From: an uncultured Desulfotomaculum sp.
GTDB lineage: Bacteria > Bacillota > Desulfotomaculia > Desulfotomaculales > Desulfotomaculaceae
Reading direction: 5' to 3'
DNA: 36,010 nucleotides
NCBI GenBank assembly: GCA_946411205.1
Contig: CAMKDG010000025.1
Span: 1-36,010 of the forward strand
Shown: one piece after another, positions 1 through 7,835 of the stretch
Layout of the letters: each line of letters begins with the position of its first letter
How positions within the stretch are numbered: the stretch's first letter is position 1
Notes under the pieces: generated by a model
Told to the model about the DNA's origin: nothing
What the model saw: the letters and a program-made list of their open reading frames with translations, nothing else
Database searches by the model: none
Translations under genes and position numbers: made by a program

Positions 1-627
1 ATCTTAACGTCTTATTTGCAAAAAGAAGAGTGGGATGTAAAATCCTTCTGCGACGGTAAATCTGCCCTGCAGGCGATTGATGAACGACCCCATCTCTGGA
101 TTTTAGATATTATGCTCCCGGATATAGATGGTTACCAATTATTACGGCGCATTAAAGAGGATTCCCCAGAGGTACCGGTTATCTTTATATCTGCCCGAGA
201 TGCTGATATCGACCGAATTATGGGATTGGAAATGGGCAGTGATGATTATCTGGCGAAACCCTTTCTCCCTAGAGAGTTAGTTATTCGTGCCCAGAGAGTG
301 CTGGAAAGGGTCTATGATAAGCCGGTAGGTATTGAAAACACCTTGCTTGATCTCTTACCCTATATTTTGGATGACCGCAAGAGAGAAATTCGTAAAGAGT
401 TGAATATTATTGAATTAACATCAAAGGAATACGATCTGGCCCTGATCTTTGCGAAACATAAGGGGCAGGCCCTTTCTAGGGATCAGATTATTACCTGGGT
501 TTGGGGAGATGACTACGTTGGTACAGACCGCTCAGTGGATGACCTGATCAGGCGGTTACGAAAGAAGTTGCCGGAGTTACGCATTGAAACTATTTATGGG
601 TATGGCTACAGGATGTTGACCAAATGA
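1..627 (+). CDS. OmpR-family response regulator (5' partial)
   Basis: DNA-binding response regulator of a two-component system. The reading frame is open to base 1 and begins inside the receiver domain (ILTSYLQKEEWDV). The true start and the acidic DD pocket lie outside the window, so the TTG at 16 offered by the ORF track is not the start. Visible features are the phospho-acceptor Asp in LDIMLPDIDG, the conserved Ser and Lys in FISARD and YLAKPF, and a C-terminal winged-helix domain ending in TIYGYGYRM, typical of OmpR/PhoB proteins. The stop overlaps the start of the kinase gene by four bases (ATGA), so the two are translationally coupled. The target genes cannot be deduced from the window. 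Confidence 0.95.
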   Translation: MLTSYLQKEEWDVKSFCDGKSALQAIDERPHLWILDIMLPDIDGYQLLRRIKEDSPEVPVIFISARDADIDRIMGLEMGSDDYLAKPFLPRELVIRAQRVLERVYDKPVGIENTLLDLLPYILDDRKREIRKELNIIELTSKEYDLALIFAKHKGQALSRDQIITWVWGDDYVGTDRSVDDLIRRLRKKLPELRIETIYGYGYRMLTK

Positions 628-1934
628 AAAATCTATCACTGACCGTAAAAATATGGCTGGGTATTTCCGCCGTTAGCCTGTTATTATATTTGGGCGTCAT
701 CGTAATTACGCCCCCCTTGGTGCGCGGTTTCTTTACCGACAACCTGATGGAGCCACCCCGTGAAAAACCGCTTAATCGGTTGGAGGAACCTCTAAATGAC
801 CGAGGCTTTCATATCCGCAGCTTTATCATGCTGGAAGACGGCACCACCTTGCCCGCAGAGGCACAGACAGTTTTTCATCCCTCTTTTTTAGAGGAAATAA
901 AGAAAAATGCTGAGGATCAAAAAAGGGCTAAAAAACTATACGAAAGCAAGAATGGGCAAATTCCGATTCGTTACGTCATTTCCAGGGATGTAGCCTATGA
1001 ACGTCCTCTGTACCAAATTATGTTTCTCAAAAAACCAGAGGAAGATCGATTTGTCAAGGAATTATTGTTTAATTTTATGCTCTATGTGGGGCTTGCTCTG
1101 GTGGCTACGTGGTTTGTTTCTTTGCTGATTGTGCGCTACCTTACGCGACCTCTTACGATCATGGAGCAGCATGTAAAACGCATTGCCAACCGCGATTGGC
1201 ATGAACCTCTGGATATCCAAAGAAACGATGAGATTGGGCAGTTAGCTAGATCCATTGATAGTATGCGCCAACAACTGATCAAGCAGGATGAATCCCAGCA
1301 ATTGATGTTACAAAATATCTCCCATGAATTAAAAACACCGGTCATGGTGATTCGCAGCTATGCCCAGGCCATGCAGGATGGAGTCTACCCCAAGGGAGAC
1401 CTGAATGGCAGCATCCAGGTAATCGACGAAGAAGGAGAACGTCTGGAAAAGCTGATTAAACAATTACTTTACTTAACACGCTTAGATTATCTGGCCACTA
1501 GAAAGGCAACCCTTGTAGATGTTCAGCTCGAACCATTAGTTGAGAAAATCGTCCAGCGCTTAAGGTTGCAGCGGCCGGAAATAGCCTGTCAGTTAGACCT
1601 GCAGCCGGTAATCGTTAAGGGTGATGAAGATACACTCCGGGTGATGATTGAAAATCTCTTAGAAAATCACCTTCGCTATGCGGTATCCACCTTAACCATA
1701 ACCCTAGGTGTAAACAGTGGGAAAACGGAAGCCCTGCTGCATTTATGGAATGATGGTCCCCTGGTAGAACCTACCCTGGTAAATGAAATCTTCAAACCCT
1801 TCCAGAAAGGACGGGAAGGTAAGTTTGGCTTGGGTCTGGCCATTGTACAGCGAATTTTAAAGATTTATCAAGGCCAGATCACTCTGGCCAATGAGCAAAA
1901 TGGCGTAGCTACTACCGTTAGGATACCATTGTAA
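624..1934 (+). CDS. Sensor histidine kinase
   Basis: Membrane sensor kinase paired with the upstream regulator. One transmembrane helix lies near residues 8-33, followed by an extracytoplasmic region of about 115 residues and a second helix near 150-170. A HAMP linker follows (RYLTRPLTIMEQHVKRI), then a HisKA domain with phospho-acceptor His234 in ISHELKTP. The HATPase domain has an N-box (NLLENHLRYA), LWNDGP and a G-box (GLGLAIVQRI). Its 436 residues match the classical OmpR-partner kinases. The sensed signal is unknown, because the extracytoplasmic part resembles no sensor domain I recognise. Transcription probably ends at the hairpin just downstream. Confidence 0.94.
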   Translation: MKNLSLTVKIWLGISAVSLLLYLGVIVITPPLVRGFFTDNLMEPPREKPLNRLEEPLNDRGFHIRSFIMLEDGTTLPAEAQTVFHPSFLEEIKKNAEDQKRAKKLYESKNGQIPIRYVISRDVAYERPLYQIMFLKKPEEDRFVKELLFNFMLYVGLALVATWFVSLLIVRYLTRPLTIMEQHVKRIANRDWHEPLDIQRNDEIGQLARSIDSMRQQLIKQDESQQLMLQNISHELKTPVMVIRSYAQAMQDGVYPKGDLNGSIQVIDEEGERLEKLIKQLLYLTRLDYLATRKATLVDVQLEPLVEKIVQRLRLQRPEIACQLDLQPVIVKGDEDTLRVMIENLLENHLRYAVSTLTITLGVNSGKTEALLHLWNDGPLVEPTLVNEIFKPFQKGREGKFGLGLAIVQRILKIYQGQITLANEQNGVATTVRIPL

Positions 1935-2000
1935 TGGTTGTAATAAACACAGGGTTGTCAAGGCTTGATCCAATATCTACAATTAGTATTGTATAAAGCG

Positions 2001-2042
2001 AAAGAGGGACCTCCCAATGTTCTGGGCGATCCCTCTTTTTAT
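2001..2042 (+). terminator. Intrinsic terminator after the kinase gene
   Basis: A 9-bp perfect stem AAAGAGGGA/TCCCTCTTT encloses a smaller CCCA/TGGG hairpin and is followed by TTATTTATTTTT. It ends the two-component operon. It sits between convergent genes but has a good T-run only on the + strand. Confidence 0.85.
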
Positions 2043-2100
2043 TTATTTTTCAGAATAGAGTTACCGTTACGGGCAATTTAATTGGCTTTTACGGGTGTTT

Positions 2101-3657
2101 TTAAATTTCCAGGGACCCAGTTGTGTCTGATTCCTTCATCATTCTTTTGTTTTCGACAACCTGGAAGAGTGCCAGTGTGGCAGCCAGGAAGATGTAACCC
2201 AACGAAATCATGGGAGACTGATTTAAACCTACCGCTTCGCCGTGGATAAAACCCGTAAAGGATACTACCGTGCCAAAGAGAGCGAAGCCAGCGGCTTTGT
2301 TAAATTGCTTGTCAATGATAAAGGTAGTAATCGCTCCCCAAATGAGTCCGGCCAGAATGGCACCGCCACCCAAGTGAACCAGCCCTTCAAAGAGAACACC
2401 ATTTTGCGCCAGGGAACCGACCATTTCCGGGGAAGGTGGGAATTTACCGGCAGTTTGCAGAGTATTGTTAACCAGACCACCGGCCCAAGAGGCAAAGGCC
2501 GGTATCATGGCCAGAACCACTGCAGGAGCGTGACGCTTCGGTGTTTCCTGGAAGGCTAGGGCGCAGATGAGGGCACCGATGTAAATGAGAATGGGCTGAA
2601 TGGCAGCCATTGGTATTAAAGCGAACAGTACATTCATTAAGCCTAACCAGGTAAGAATAAGCACGACGATGCCTGTAGCAATGGAGTAGCCAATGCGGCC
2701 GCCAGCCTGTTTCCAGCCTGGGTGACCAATATATACGGCGTTGGCAAAGGGACTGCCTAGCATGGTACCGGCAATACAAATGGCTCCAACACAGAGAATG
2801 ACGCTACGCTCGTTGTATTCATCACCTGTGGTGGCAGCACTCTCCACATTATCCATCGCTTCAATAAAATCATAGATGCCGAAAGGAATTGCCGTAACCA
2901 GCAAGGGTGCTATTTGGTCAAAACCTTTGAAAAGGTCACCGATGGCTAAAGAAGGGAGATGAAGGCCAAAATTAGCAAAGGATGCGCTGAGATTGGCTAT
3001 TGACATGGAACCTGTTAGCCAGCCAATGGCCGAACCCACTACGATGGCGACTAGTCCCGCCGGAAGGTTGCCGGGAAAGCGGAAACTGGCGAAAAAACCG
3101 GTAAAAACGATGGCAAAGCAGACAAAGCCGATAATTGGCGAACTAAGAATTTCCATAGAAGGCTTCATCGTAATAAAGGCCAGAGAAGTACCTGCTAAGG
3201 CTCCCAACAGGGCAGCACGGGGAGTGATGCGCCGGATAAGTGGAGCAAAAAACGACCCGATAATGCAAACAAGTCCAACGATGAAAACCCAAGCCATACC
3301 CGCCCGCCAGGCCAAGAGTGGATCGCCGGTAACTGCCTTAACGGGCAGCATAACGACCAGACAAACGATAAACATGTGGGGTACACTGGTACCTGAGGGC
3401 AGGGCGGTGACATCCATTCGGCCGGTTCGTTCCGCCAGTTTTTTCGCCATATAAGCGAAGCAGAGATTGGTGGCACAAAGCATAATGCCCACTGCTGGGA
3501 GGATGCGCCCAAACACCAATTCAGCAGGTAGCTGTACGGCAAAGAGTAAGAGTCCGGTCATTACCAGGAGGTTTAATATGCTGTTCGTGCCAAGACCAAA
3601 GAGAGCATTCCAATCACCGTGAACCCAAAGTGGGGCACGCATTTGTTGATTTGACAT
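2101..3657 (-). CDS. NCS2-like nucleobase/ureide permease
   Basis: Polytopic inner-membrane protein of 518 residues with about 12-14 hydrophobic segments. It starts with ATG behind a GGAGG site. Features resembling the NCS2/AzgA xanthine-uracil permease superfamily are the N-terminal FGLGTNSILNLLVMTGLLL, the polar DVTALPSGTSVPHMF re-entrant-like segment, and acidic residues in IPFGIYDFIEAMDNVESA where the family carries its substrate-binding glutamate. It is the last gene of the leftward arm (71 bp after the amidase gene). The likely role is uptake of the ureide or amide that the neighbouring enzymes degrade. The substrate is inferred from context only, and the subfamily could be a more distant NCS2 branch. 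Confidence 0.85.
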   Translation of the reverse strand: MSNQQMRAPLWVHGDWNALFGLGTNSILNLLVMTGLLLFAVQLPAELVFGRILPAVGIMLCATNLCFAYMAKKLAERTGRMDVTALPSGTSVPHMFIVCLVVMLPVKAVTGDPLLAWRAGMAWVFIVGLVCIIGSFFAPLIRRITPRAALLGALAGTSLAFITMKPSMEILSSPIIGFVCFAIVFTGFFASFRFPGNLPAGLVAIVVGSAIGWLTGSMSIANLSASFANFGLHLPSLAIGDLFKGFDQIAPLLVTAIPFGIYDFIEAMDNVESAATTGDEYNERSVILCVGAICIAGTMLGSPFANAVYIGHPGWKQAGGRIGYSIATGIVVLILTWLGLMNVLFALIPMAAIQPILIYIGALICALAFQETPKRHAPAVVLAMIPAFASWAGGLVNNTLQTAGKFPPSPEMVGSLAQNGVLFEGLVHLGGGAILAGLIWGAITTFIIDKQFNKAAGFALFGTVVSFTGFIHGEAVGLNQSPMISLGYIFLAATLALFQVVENKRMMKESDTTGSLEI

Positions 3658-3728
3658 AAATACTACCTCCGCTTTACAACCAATTTTTGCACAATGTATA
3701 AAATTCCATAGGGTAATAAAGGACTGGC

Positions 3729-4394
3729 CTAGGCCGAGAGGGCGGCGATGGCTTTGGATGAGTTGGAAACCCAGCCAAATATCGCTCCCTGGGCCTTAAT
3801 CATCATCAGGGCGTATTTTTGGAATTCTGGGAAATAAGAACCTACGCAATCTTCCAGGACGATACATTCGTAACCACGGTCATTGGCTTCCCGGAGGGTG
3901 GTAGTTACGCATACCTCCGTTGTGACACCGCAGAAAAGTAGCGTTTTGATACCCCGCGTCTGCAGGATGAGATGCAGGTCGGTGGCATAGAAGGCACCCT
4001 TGCCGGGTTTGTCAATAACAGGTTCACCCGCGATGGGATACAGTTCGGGGATGATGTCGTGTCCCTTTTCTCCCCGTACCAGGATGCGTCCGCAGGGACC
4101 TGGGGTGCCGATGAAGGTTTTGCCGCCCCGGGTGAGTTTCGCCGGCGGACAATCGGACAAGTCAGGGCGATGGCCTTCGCGGGTGTGGACGACCATAATG
4201 CCAGCCTTACGGGCCGCTTCCAGCACCTGTTGGCAAGGTTCGATGGTCGAACGCAGCAGAGAAACATCATTGCCAAGTAACTCACCAAAGCCGCCAGGTT
4301 CAACGAAATCACGTTGCATGTCGATTATGATGAGGGCAGTTGTAACCGGATCAAATTGTAAATCAAAGGGATCTGCCTGAATGGTCTTTAACAT
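3729..4394 (-). CDS. Isochorismatase-fold amidase, biuret-hydrolase-like
   Basis: Cysteine hydrolase of the isochorismatase/N-carbamoylsarcosine amidase fold, 221 residues. The ATG at 4394 is chosen because AAAGGAGA precedes it at good spacing; the longer ORF-track start lacks a site. Catalytic triad candidates are Asp25 (IIIDMQRDF), Lys129 or Lys132 (DKPGKGAF) and Cys162 ([11 protein letters not shown]). The segments [48 protein letters not shown] and VSNS match, from memory, biuret amidohydrolase (BiuH) and triuret hydrolase closely. Those enzymes cut biuret to allophanate plus ammonia. The neighbouring carbamoyltransferase and carbamate kinase genes support a ureide-type substrate. The exact substrate could instead be another N-carbamoyl amide. 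Confidence 0.88.
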   Translation of the reverse strand: MLKTIQADPFDLQFDPVTTALIIIDMQRDFVEPGGFGELLGNDVSLLRSTIEPCQQVLEAARKAGIMVVHTREGHRPDLSDCPPAKLTRGGKTFIGTPGPCGRILVRGEKGHDIIPELYPIAGEPVIDKPGKGAFYATDLHLILQTRGIKTLLFCGVTTEVCVTTTLREANDRGYECIVLEDCVGSYFPEFQKYALMMIKAQGAIFGWVSNSSKAIAALSA

Positions 4395-4417
4395 AAGCAA
4401 TCTCCTTTCTTTTTTGG

Positions 4418-4801
4418 TTATTGTTTCGAGGCCAAGTAGGCCCGCCAACCACCATAAGCTGTAATTTCAGGCTGGTCTTGACAGAGGAAGGGCTCGCCCA
4501 GTACACCTAAAACGATGCTGTCGTCCTGTAGCAATACTTTGCCAATGACCAGACCAGGTGGTTCATTTAGGAGAACCGAGGCCAATCCGGCAAGCGGCAC
4601 TTGCCAAATTTCCAAATCAATGCTATTTCCTTCACCGGGGGTGCGAAGCATAGCCGGATGTCGGTCACCAATACTCCAGATACGATAACAAGCAGCCGTT
4701 TGGTCTTCGCGGACAAAGGTGGCTCCCACATCCAGCAGATTTTTATTGAGTTCGAGATCTCGCATGAGTGTTCCGTTGACCGCTAATAGGGCAGTTTTCA
4801 T
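4418..4801 (-). CDS. Stand-alone allophanate hydrolase C-terminal-like protein
   Basis: Small soluble protein of 127 residues, and first gene of the leftward arm. ATG at 4801 follows AAGGAG by 8 bases. The in-frame TTG at 4804 is less well spaced. The N-terminal [16 protein letters not shown] (a gamma-glutamylcyclotransferase-like opening), the central [14 protein letters not shown] and [12 protein letters not shown], and the end [15 protein letters not shown] resemble the C-terminal domain fused to the amidase in AtzF/DUR1-type allophanate hydrolases. That domain acts after the amidase step, on N-carboxycarbamate. Here no amidase-signature domain is attached. The stop lies 23 bp before the amidase start, so the two are co-transcribed. 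A role in processing an unstable carboxylated or carbamoylated intermediate is inferred. Confidence 0.75.
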   Translation of the reverse strand: MKTALLAVNGTLMRDLELNKNLLDVGATFVREDQTAACYRIWSIGDRHPAMLRTPGEGNSIDLEIWQVPLAGLASVLLNEPPGLVIGKVLLQDDSIVLGVLGEPFLCQDQPEITAYGGWRAYLASKQ

Positions 4802-4879
4802 CAATTTAGCTCCTTCGTTTTTTCTGTGAAATTGTTGCGTTGGTCATCTCGTAGGGAGTTTGTCGCCAATTTTAGGGTT

Positions 4880-4957
4880 ATTATAACAGGGTCAGAATTT
4901 TTTGTCTTCGTGACTTCACGCCGAAACTACCCTGGTCTGTTTGTCACTTGGTGCCAA
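4880..4957 (-). promoter_or_regulatory. Conserved regulon promoter of the leftward operon
   Basis: Read on the minus strand: TTGGCACCAAGTGACAA, 15 bases, TTCGGCG, 7 bases, then ACGAAGACAAAAAATTCT leading to TATAAT. Within this, AAGACA (poor -35) and TATAAT are exactly 17 bp apart. The same three blocks occur at the same spacing before allH (6769-6846). The weak -35 with upstream conserved sites suggests activator-dependent transcription, presumably by the adjacent PucR protein. Confidence 0.75.
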
Positions 4958-4972
4958 CACATTGACAAACAG
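4937..4972. promoter_or_regulatory. Inverted-repeat operator next to pucR
   Basis: Perfect 10-bp inverted repeat CTGTTTGTCA / TGACAAACAG separated by 16 bases, with a small TTGG/CCAA dyad inside the spacer. Its left half overlaps the conserved upstream block of the leftward operon, and its right half overlaps the likely pucR -35. One bound regulator could therefore activate the permease operon and repress its own gene. Confidence 0.6.
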
Positions 4973-4990
4973 TAGGAAAAATGATTTTAT
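4962..4990 (+). promoter_or_regulatory. Putative pucR promoter
   Basis: TTGACA at 4962-4967 and TTTTAT at 4985-4990, separated by 17 bp. The -35 is consensus; the -10 matches at 4 of 6 positions. It lies 49 bp before the pucR start and overlaps the right arm of the inverted repeat. Confidence 0.5.
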
Positions 4991-5038
4991 GGAAATGTGT
5001 GAATGATAAGAATATTTGAGGTTGGCAGGTGATTGTAA

Positions 5039-6718
5039 ATGGGAATCACAATCCGGCAGGCGCTGGCACTCCCCGAATTGGCAGAGGTACAAGTGGCAGC
5101 CGGAGCTGGCGGACTTGACCGGGTCATTCAGACGGTCTCCGTGATGGAGGTGCCGGATATCTCGGCCTTTGTGGAAGCCGGGGAGTTGTTGCTGACGACA
5201 ACGTATCCAATATGCAACAACACGAACGTTCTAGATCAACTGGTTCCCATGCTGGCTGCCCGGGGGTTGGTGGGGCTTGCCATTAAGCCCGAACGGTATA
5301 TTGACAGTATTCCCTCTCGGATGATTGAGCAAGCTAATGCACTGGATTTTCCCCTTCTCCAGCTGCCGAAAGAACCTTCCTTTACCAAAATATTAAATAC
5401 CATTTTGAGCGAAATTCTGCATCAACAAGCGAATTTGTTACGATACAGTGAATCAATCCACCGCAGCTTGACTGATTTGGTACTGCGTGGTGCTGGGTCT
5501 GATTTACTGGTGAGAACATTGTCAGACCTAATAAAACTGCCAGTTGTTTTCACGAACCCTAATATGGAGGTATTGGTTACGTCCGTTAAGGGTGAAAGCA
5601 TGGACAAACTATTTAGGGAGCTACTGCCGGCTTTTAAGGAGAAACGTGGCTTTACCAGTGTCGATGAACCAGTTCGGTACACCGTAAAGGATAGCGATGC
5701 GGTTTCAAGTGTATTTGTTCATCCGGTCAAGGCCGGTAAGGAGATTTTTGGCTATATCTGTGTTGGGGAAAAGGATGATCAGCTACTGTCCATTGGCGCC
5801 ATTGCCGTAGAGCAGGCGGCGGTAGCCTTAGCTCTGGACGTTCAGAAAAAACGAGCGGTTGAAGAAATGGAACGGCGATTTCTCAATGATTTTGTACGCG
5901 ACTTATTAGATGGACGAATCAGTTCCAGCACCGAGATGAAAGTGCGTGGCCGGGTTTATGGTTGGGATGCTGAACTGCCCTTGGTGCTTTTGGCTATCGA
6001 GATCGTGGCAGACCAAGCTTCTAGCACTTCAGTTCCGGTAAGTATAGATCATAAGATGCAGCAGCAGCAGCAAATTGAACGGGCCATTCTTCGGGAACCA
6101 AGCATTACTCCAGCCAACACGCTGGTAGCACATCTGGGAGATATCACGGCGGTTTTTCTTAAACCTGCTACCCATCATGAAGAGACAACAAAAAGAGAAG
6201 CCCGCCAACTGGCTGAGCGAATCTTAAATAAGCTGAGCACCTATGCCCATAAAGAAGGGTATCGAATCAGTATTGGCATCTCGCGAGTGTGCACGGAGGT
6301 AAAGGATTTTGGGAGGTCCTTCCGGGAGGCTTGTGAAGCGGTACAGATTCACGAACAATCGGAGCTATCTCAAACAGTGGTGCACTATGATGATTTAGGC
6401 GTTTACCGGTTATTGGCCAGAATTGACGACAGAGAGGAACTGGAACGGTTCTGTAGAGAAAGGCTCAACAAGCTTCTCGACTATGATGCAAAGAGCGGTG
6501 CAGCCTTGATTGAGACCTTGGGTGCCATCATTAAGGCGAATGGTAACCTCCAACGTGCTTCTGAATTATTGTTCATTCACTACAATACCCTGCGATACAG
6601 AGTAAAAAAAATCGAGACGTTGGCCGGTATCAAGCTCGACTCCTGGCAGGCGATGATGGAGGTGTCCCTGGCACTCAAAGCCTACCATATCCTGCAAGTT
6701 CACAAGAAGGAACTATAA
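5039..6718 (+). CDS. pucR: PucR-family transcriptional regulator
   Basis: Regulator of purine/ureide-type catabolism, 559 residues. The N-terminal PucR domain (about 5-125) carries TVSVMEVPDISAFVEAGELLLTT. A GAF-like/CdaR middle follows, and a C-terminal PucR-type helix-turn-helix (about 490-535) reads NGNLQRASELLFIHYNTLRYRVKKI. ATG at 5039 follows AGGTGA by 6 bases. In Bacillus, PucR activates ureide genes in response to an intermediate such as allantoin. Here the gene sits between the two arms of the locus and is transcribed away from the amidase/permease arm. The conserved promoter blocks on both sides are the best candidates for its binding sites. Its effector probably is the imported compound or a product. 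The gene has its own terminator. Confidence 0.93.
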   Translation: MGITIRQALALPELAEVQVAAGAGGLDRVIQTVSVMEVPDISAFVEAGELLLTTTYPICNNTNVLDQLVPMLAARGLVGLAIKPERYIDSIPSRMIEQANALDFPLLQLPKEPSFTKILNTILSEILHQQANLLRYSESIHRSLTDLVLRGAGSDLLVRTLSDLIKLPVVFTNPNMEVLVTSVKGESMDKLFRELLPAFKEKRGFTSVDEPVRYTVKDSDAVSSVFVHPVKAGKEIFGYICVGEKDDQLLSIGAIAVEQAAVALALDVQKKRAVEEMERRFLNDFVRDLLDGRISSSTEMKVRGRVYGWDAELPLVLLAIEIVADQASSTSVPVSIDHKMQQQQQIERAILREPSITPANTLVAHLGDITAVFLKPATHHEETTKREARQLAERILNKLSTYAHKEGYRISIGISRVCTEVKDFGRSFREACEAVQIHEQSELSQTVVHYDDLGVYRLLARIDDREELERFCRERLNKLLDYDAKSGAALIETLGAIIKANGNLQRASELLFIHYNTLRYRVKKIETLAGIKLDSWQAMMEVSLALKAYHILQVHKKEL

Positions 6719-6737
6719 AAATCGGAGACATTTATGA

Positions 6738-6767
6738 CAGAACAGTGAAAAGCTGTTCTGTTTTTTA
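6738..6767 (+). terminator. Intrinsic terminator after pucR
   Basis: Perfect 8-bp stem CAGAACAG/CTGTTCTG with a 7-base loop, followed by TTTTTTATTT. It separates pucR from the allH-allF-allG-arcC operon, which therefore needs its own promoter; that promoter's upstream block begins at the end of this T-run. Confidence 0.9.
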
Positions 6768-6768
6768 T

Positions 6769-6846
6769 TTGGCACCAGGTGACAATAATGCTCCTATCAA
6801 TTCGGCGGTAGCTTACGAAGACAACAAATTGTCTGATTGCTACAAT
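6769..6846 (+). promoter_or_regulatory. Conserved regulon promoter of the allH operon
   Basis: TTGGCACCAGGTGACAA, 15 bases, TTCGGCG, 7 bases, then ACGAAGACAACAAATTGT leading to TACAAT. AAGACA to TACAAT is 17 bp. Block order and all distances equal those on the minus strand at 4957-4880. A further dyad AGACAA-caaa-TTGTCT (6819-6834) lies over the -35/spacer and could be a second contact site. Confidence 0.75.
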
Positions 6847-6899
6847 GAATATAGATTCCGTAGAGAAACCAAACAAACAGATTGGGGAAGGGAAGAACC

Positions 6900-7814
6900 A
6901 TGGTTAACAGCATCCTGCAAGCAGTGTCTGTTGATGCCGGTATCATAAAAAAGATTGGCAAACCAGGATTTCTCGGCATGGTGCATAGTGTTTTTGACCA
7001 TGCCATAAATTTTACCGACATGCAGGGACATTTACTTACAGTGGTGTCCCATCATACTGACGATGCGCCACAGACCATTAGAGTCCGCCTGCCCGACGGT
7101 TATACCTTTAAGGACGCAGGGGTGATGCCAGGGTACAAGGTTACTTCCCACAGAAAAAGTTTGTCCTTTGGAGGCAAAGTACCAATAGATATAACTACGC
7201 CGTTGGTGTGGCAAGGCCATTTGCCGACCTTTCCACGGCTCGACCAAAGATCGGCATTGGTGGCAAATTTGACCGTTCTACGGGAGGTCATTCGCCACCA
7301 TGGTTCTGCTGGTGGCATGAAAGTGTTCTATGATGCTGATGTCTGTGAGGAGAAGAACCTCTTTGCCCGGGAGTTAAAGACCAGGGCCAAGCGACTACTG
7401 GATCTTCTTGGTTGTGGGCAATATACCCTGGCAGCCGAAGCTGGGCAGTCCTTACTGGGGTTGGGCTGTGGGCACACGCCAGCAGGGGATGATTTTTTAG
7501 CCGGACTTATCACGGTGTGGCATCTGCCGGAAGGGCCTTTTGATTTAGTGTATCAAGAATTAGGGCAGAAGTTGGCCGATGCTGCCCGCAGTCGGACGAC
7601 CGCAGTAAGCCATGCCATGCTGAACTTAGCAGCCAATGGTCGCGCCCGAGCCAGGGTCATCAGCCTCCTGGAAAGTATGACTGACTGCAAGAAACAATCG
7701 ATTCTTCAAGCGGTCCACGAAATACTGAAAATTGGCTCCAGCTCTGGCACCGACTTGGCAGTGGGGCTAGCAGCCGGGTTGGAACTAGGTTTGCATAAGG
7801 CCAAGTTTTACTAA
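6900..7814 (+). CDS. allH: DUF2877 protein, AllH-like carbamoyltransferase subunit
   Basis: Cytoplasmic DUF2877 protein, 304 residues. ATG 6900 with GGGAAGGGA upstream is preferred to the TTG at 6882. The family signature GLGCGHTPAGDDFLAG is intact near residue 200, followed by a C-terminal GSSSGTDLAVGLAAGL. In E. coli the homologous YlbF (AllH) is reported to form oxamate carbamoyltransferase (EC 2.1.3.5) with AllF (FdrA) and AllG (YlbE), which releases oxamate and carbamoyl phosphate from oxalurate. Here it heads the operon allH-allF-allG-carbamate kinase, the same gene set. The carbamoyl donor in this organism is unproven, since no allantoin genes lie nearby. Confidence 0.88.
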   Translation: MVNSILQAVSVDAGIIKKIGKPGFLGMVHSVFDHAINFTDMQGHLLTVVSHHTDDAPQTIRVRLPDGYTFKDAGVMPGYKVTSHRKSLSFGGKVPIDITTPLVWQGHLPTFPRLDQRSALVANLTVLREVIRHHGSAGGMKVFYDADVCEEKNLFARELKTRAKRLLDLLGCGQYTLAAEAGQSLLGLGCGHTPAGDDFLAGLITVWHLPEGPFDLVYQELGQKLADAARSRTTAVSHAMLNLAANGRARARVISLLESMTDCKKQSILQAVHEILKIGSSSGTDLAVGLAAGLELGLHKAKFY

Positions 7815-7835
7815 ACAAAGTAGAGGAGGGAAACT

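Noticed and set aside
2993-3454. 153-residue ORF on the plus strand
   Set aside because: It is the antisense shadow of the permease; its composition is low-complexity Thr/Ala/Pro and it has no start site.
6770-6785. TGGCAC in the conserved promoter blocks looked like a sigma-54 -24 element
   Set aside because: The required GC of the -12 element is absent at the correct distance in both copies, and a sigma-A-like -10 lies downstream.
6745-6948. ORF of 67 residues between pucR and allH
   Set aside because: It runs through the pucR terminator and the conserved promoter blocks, has no ribosome site and overlaps the allH start.
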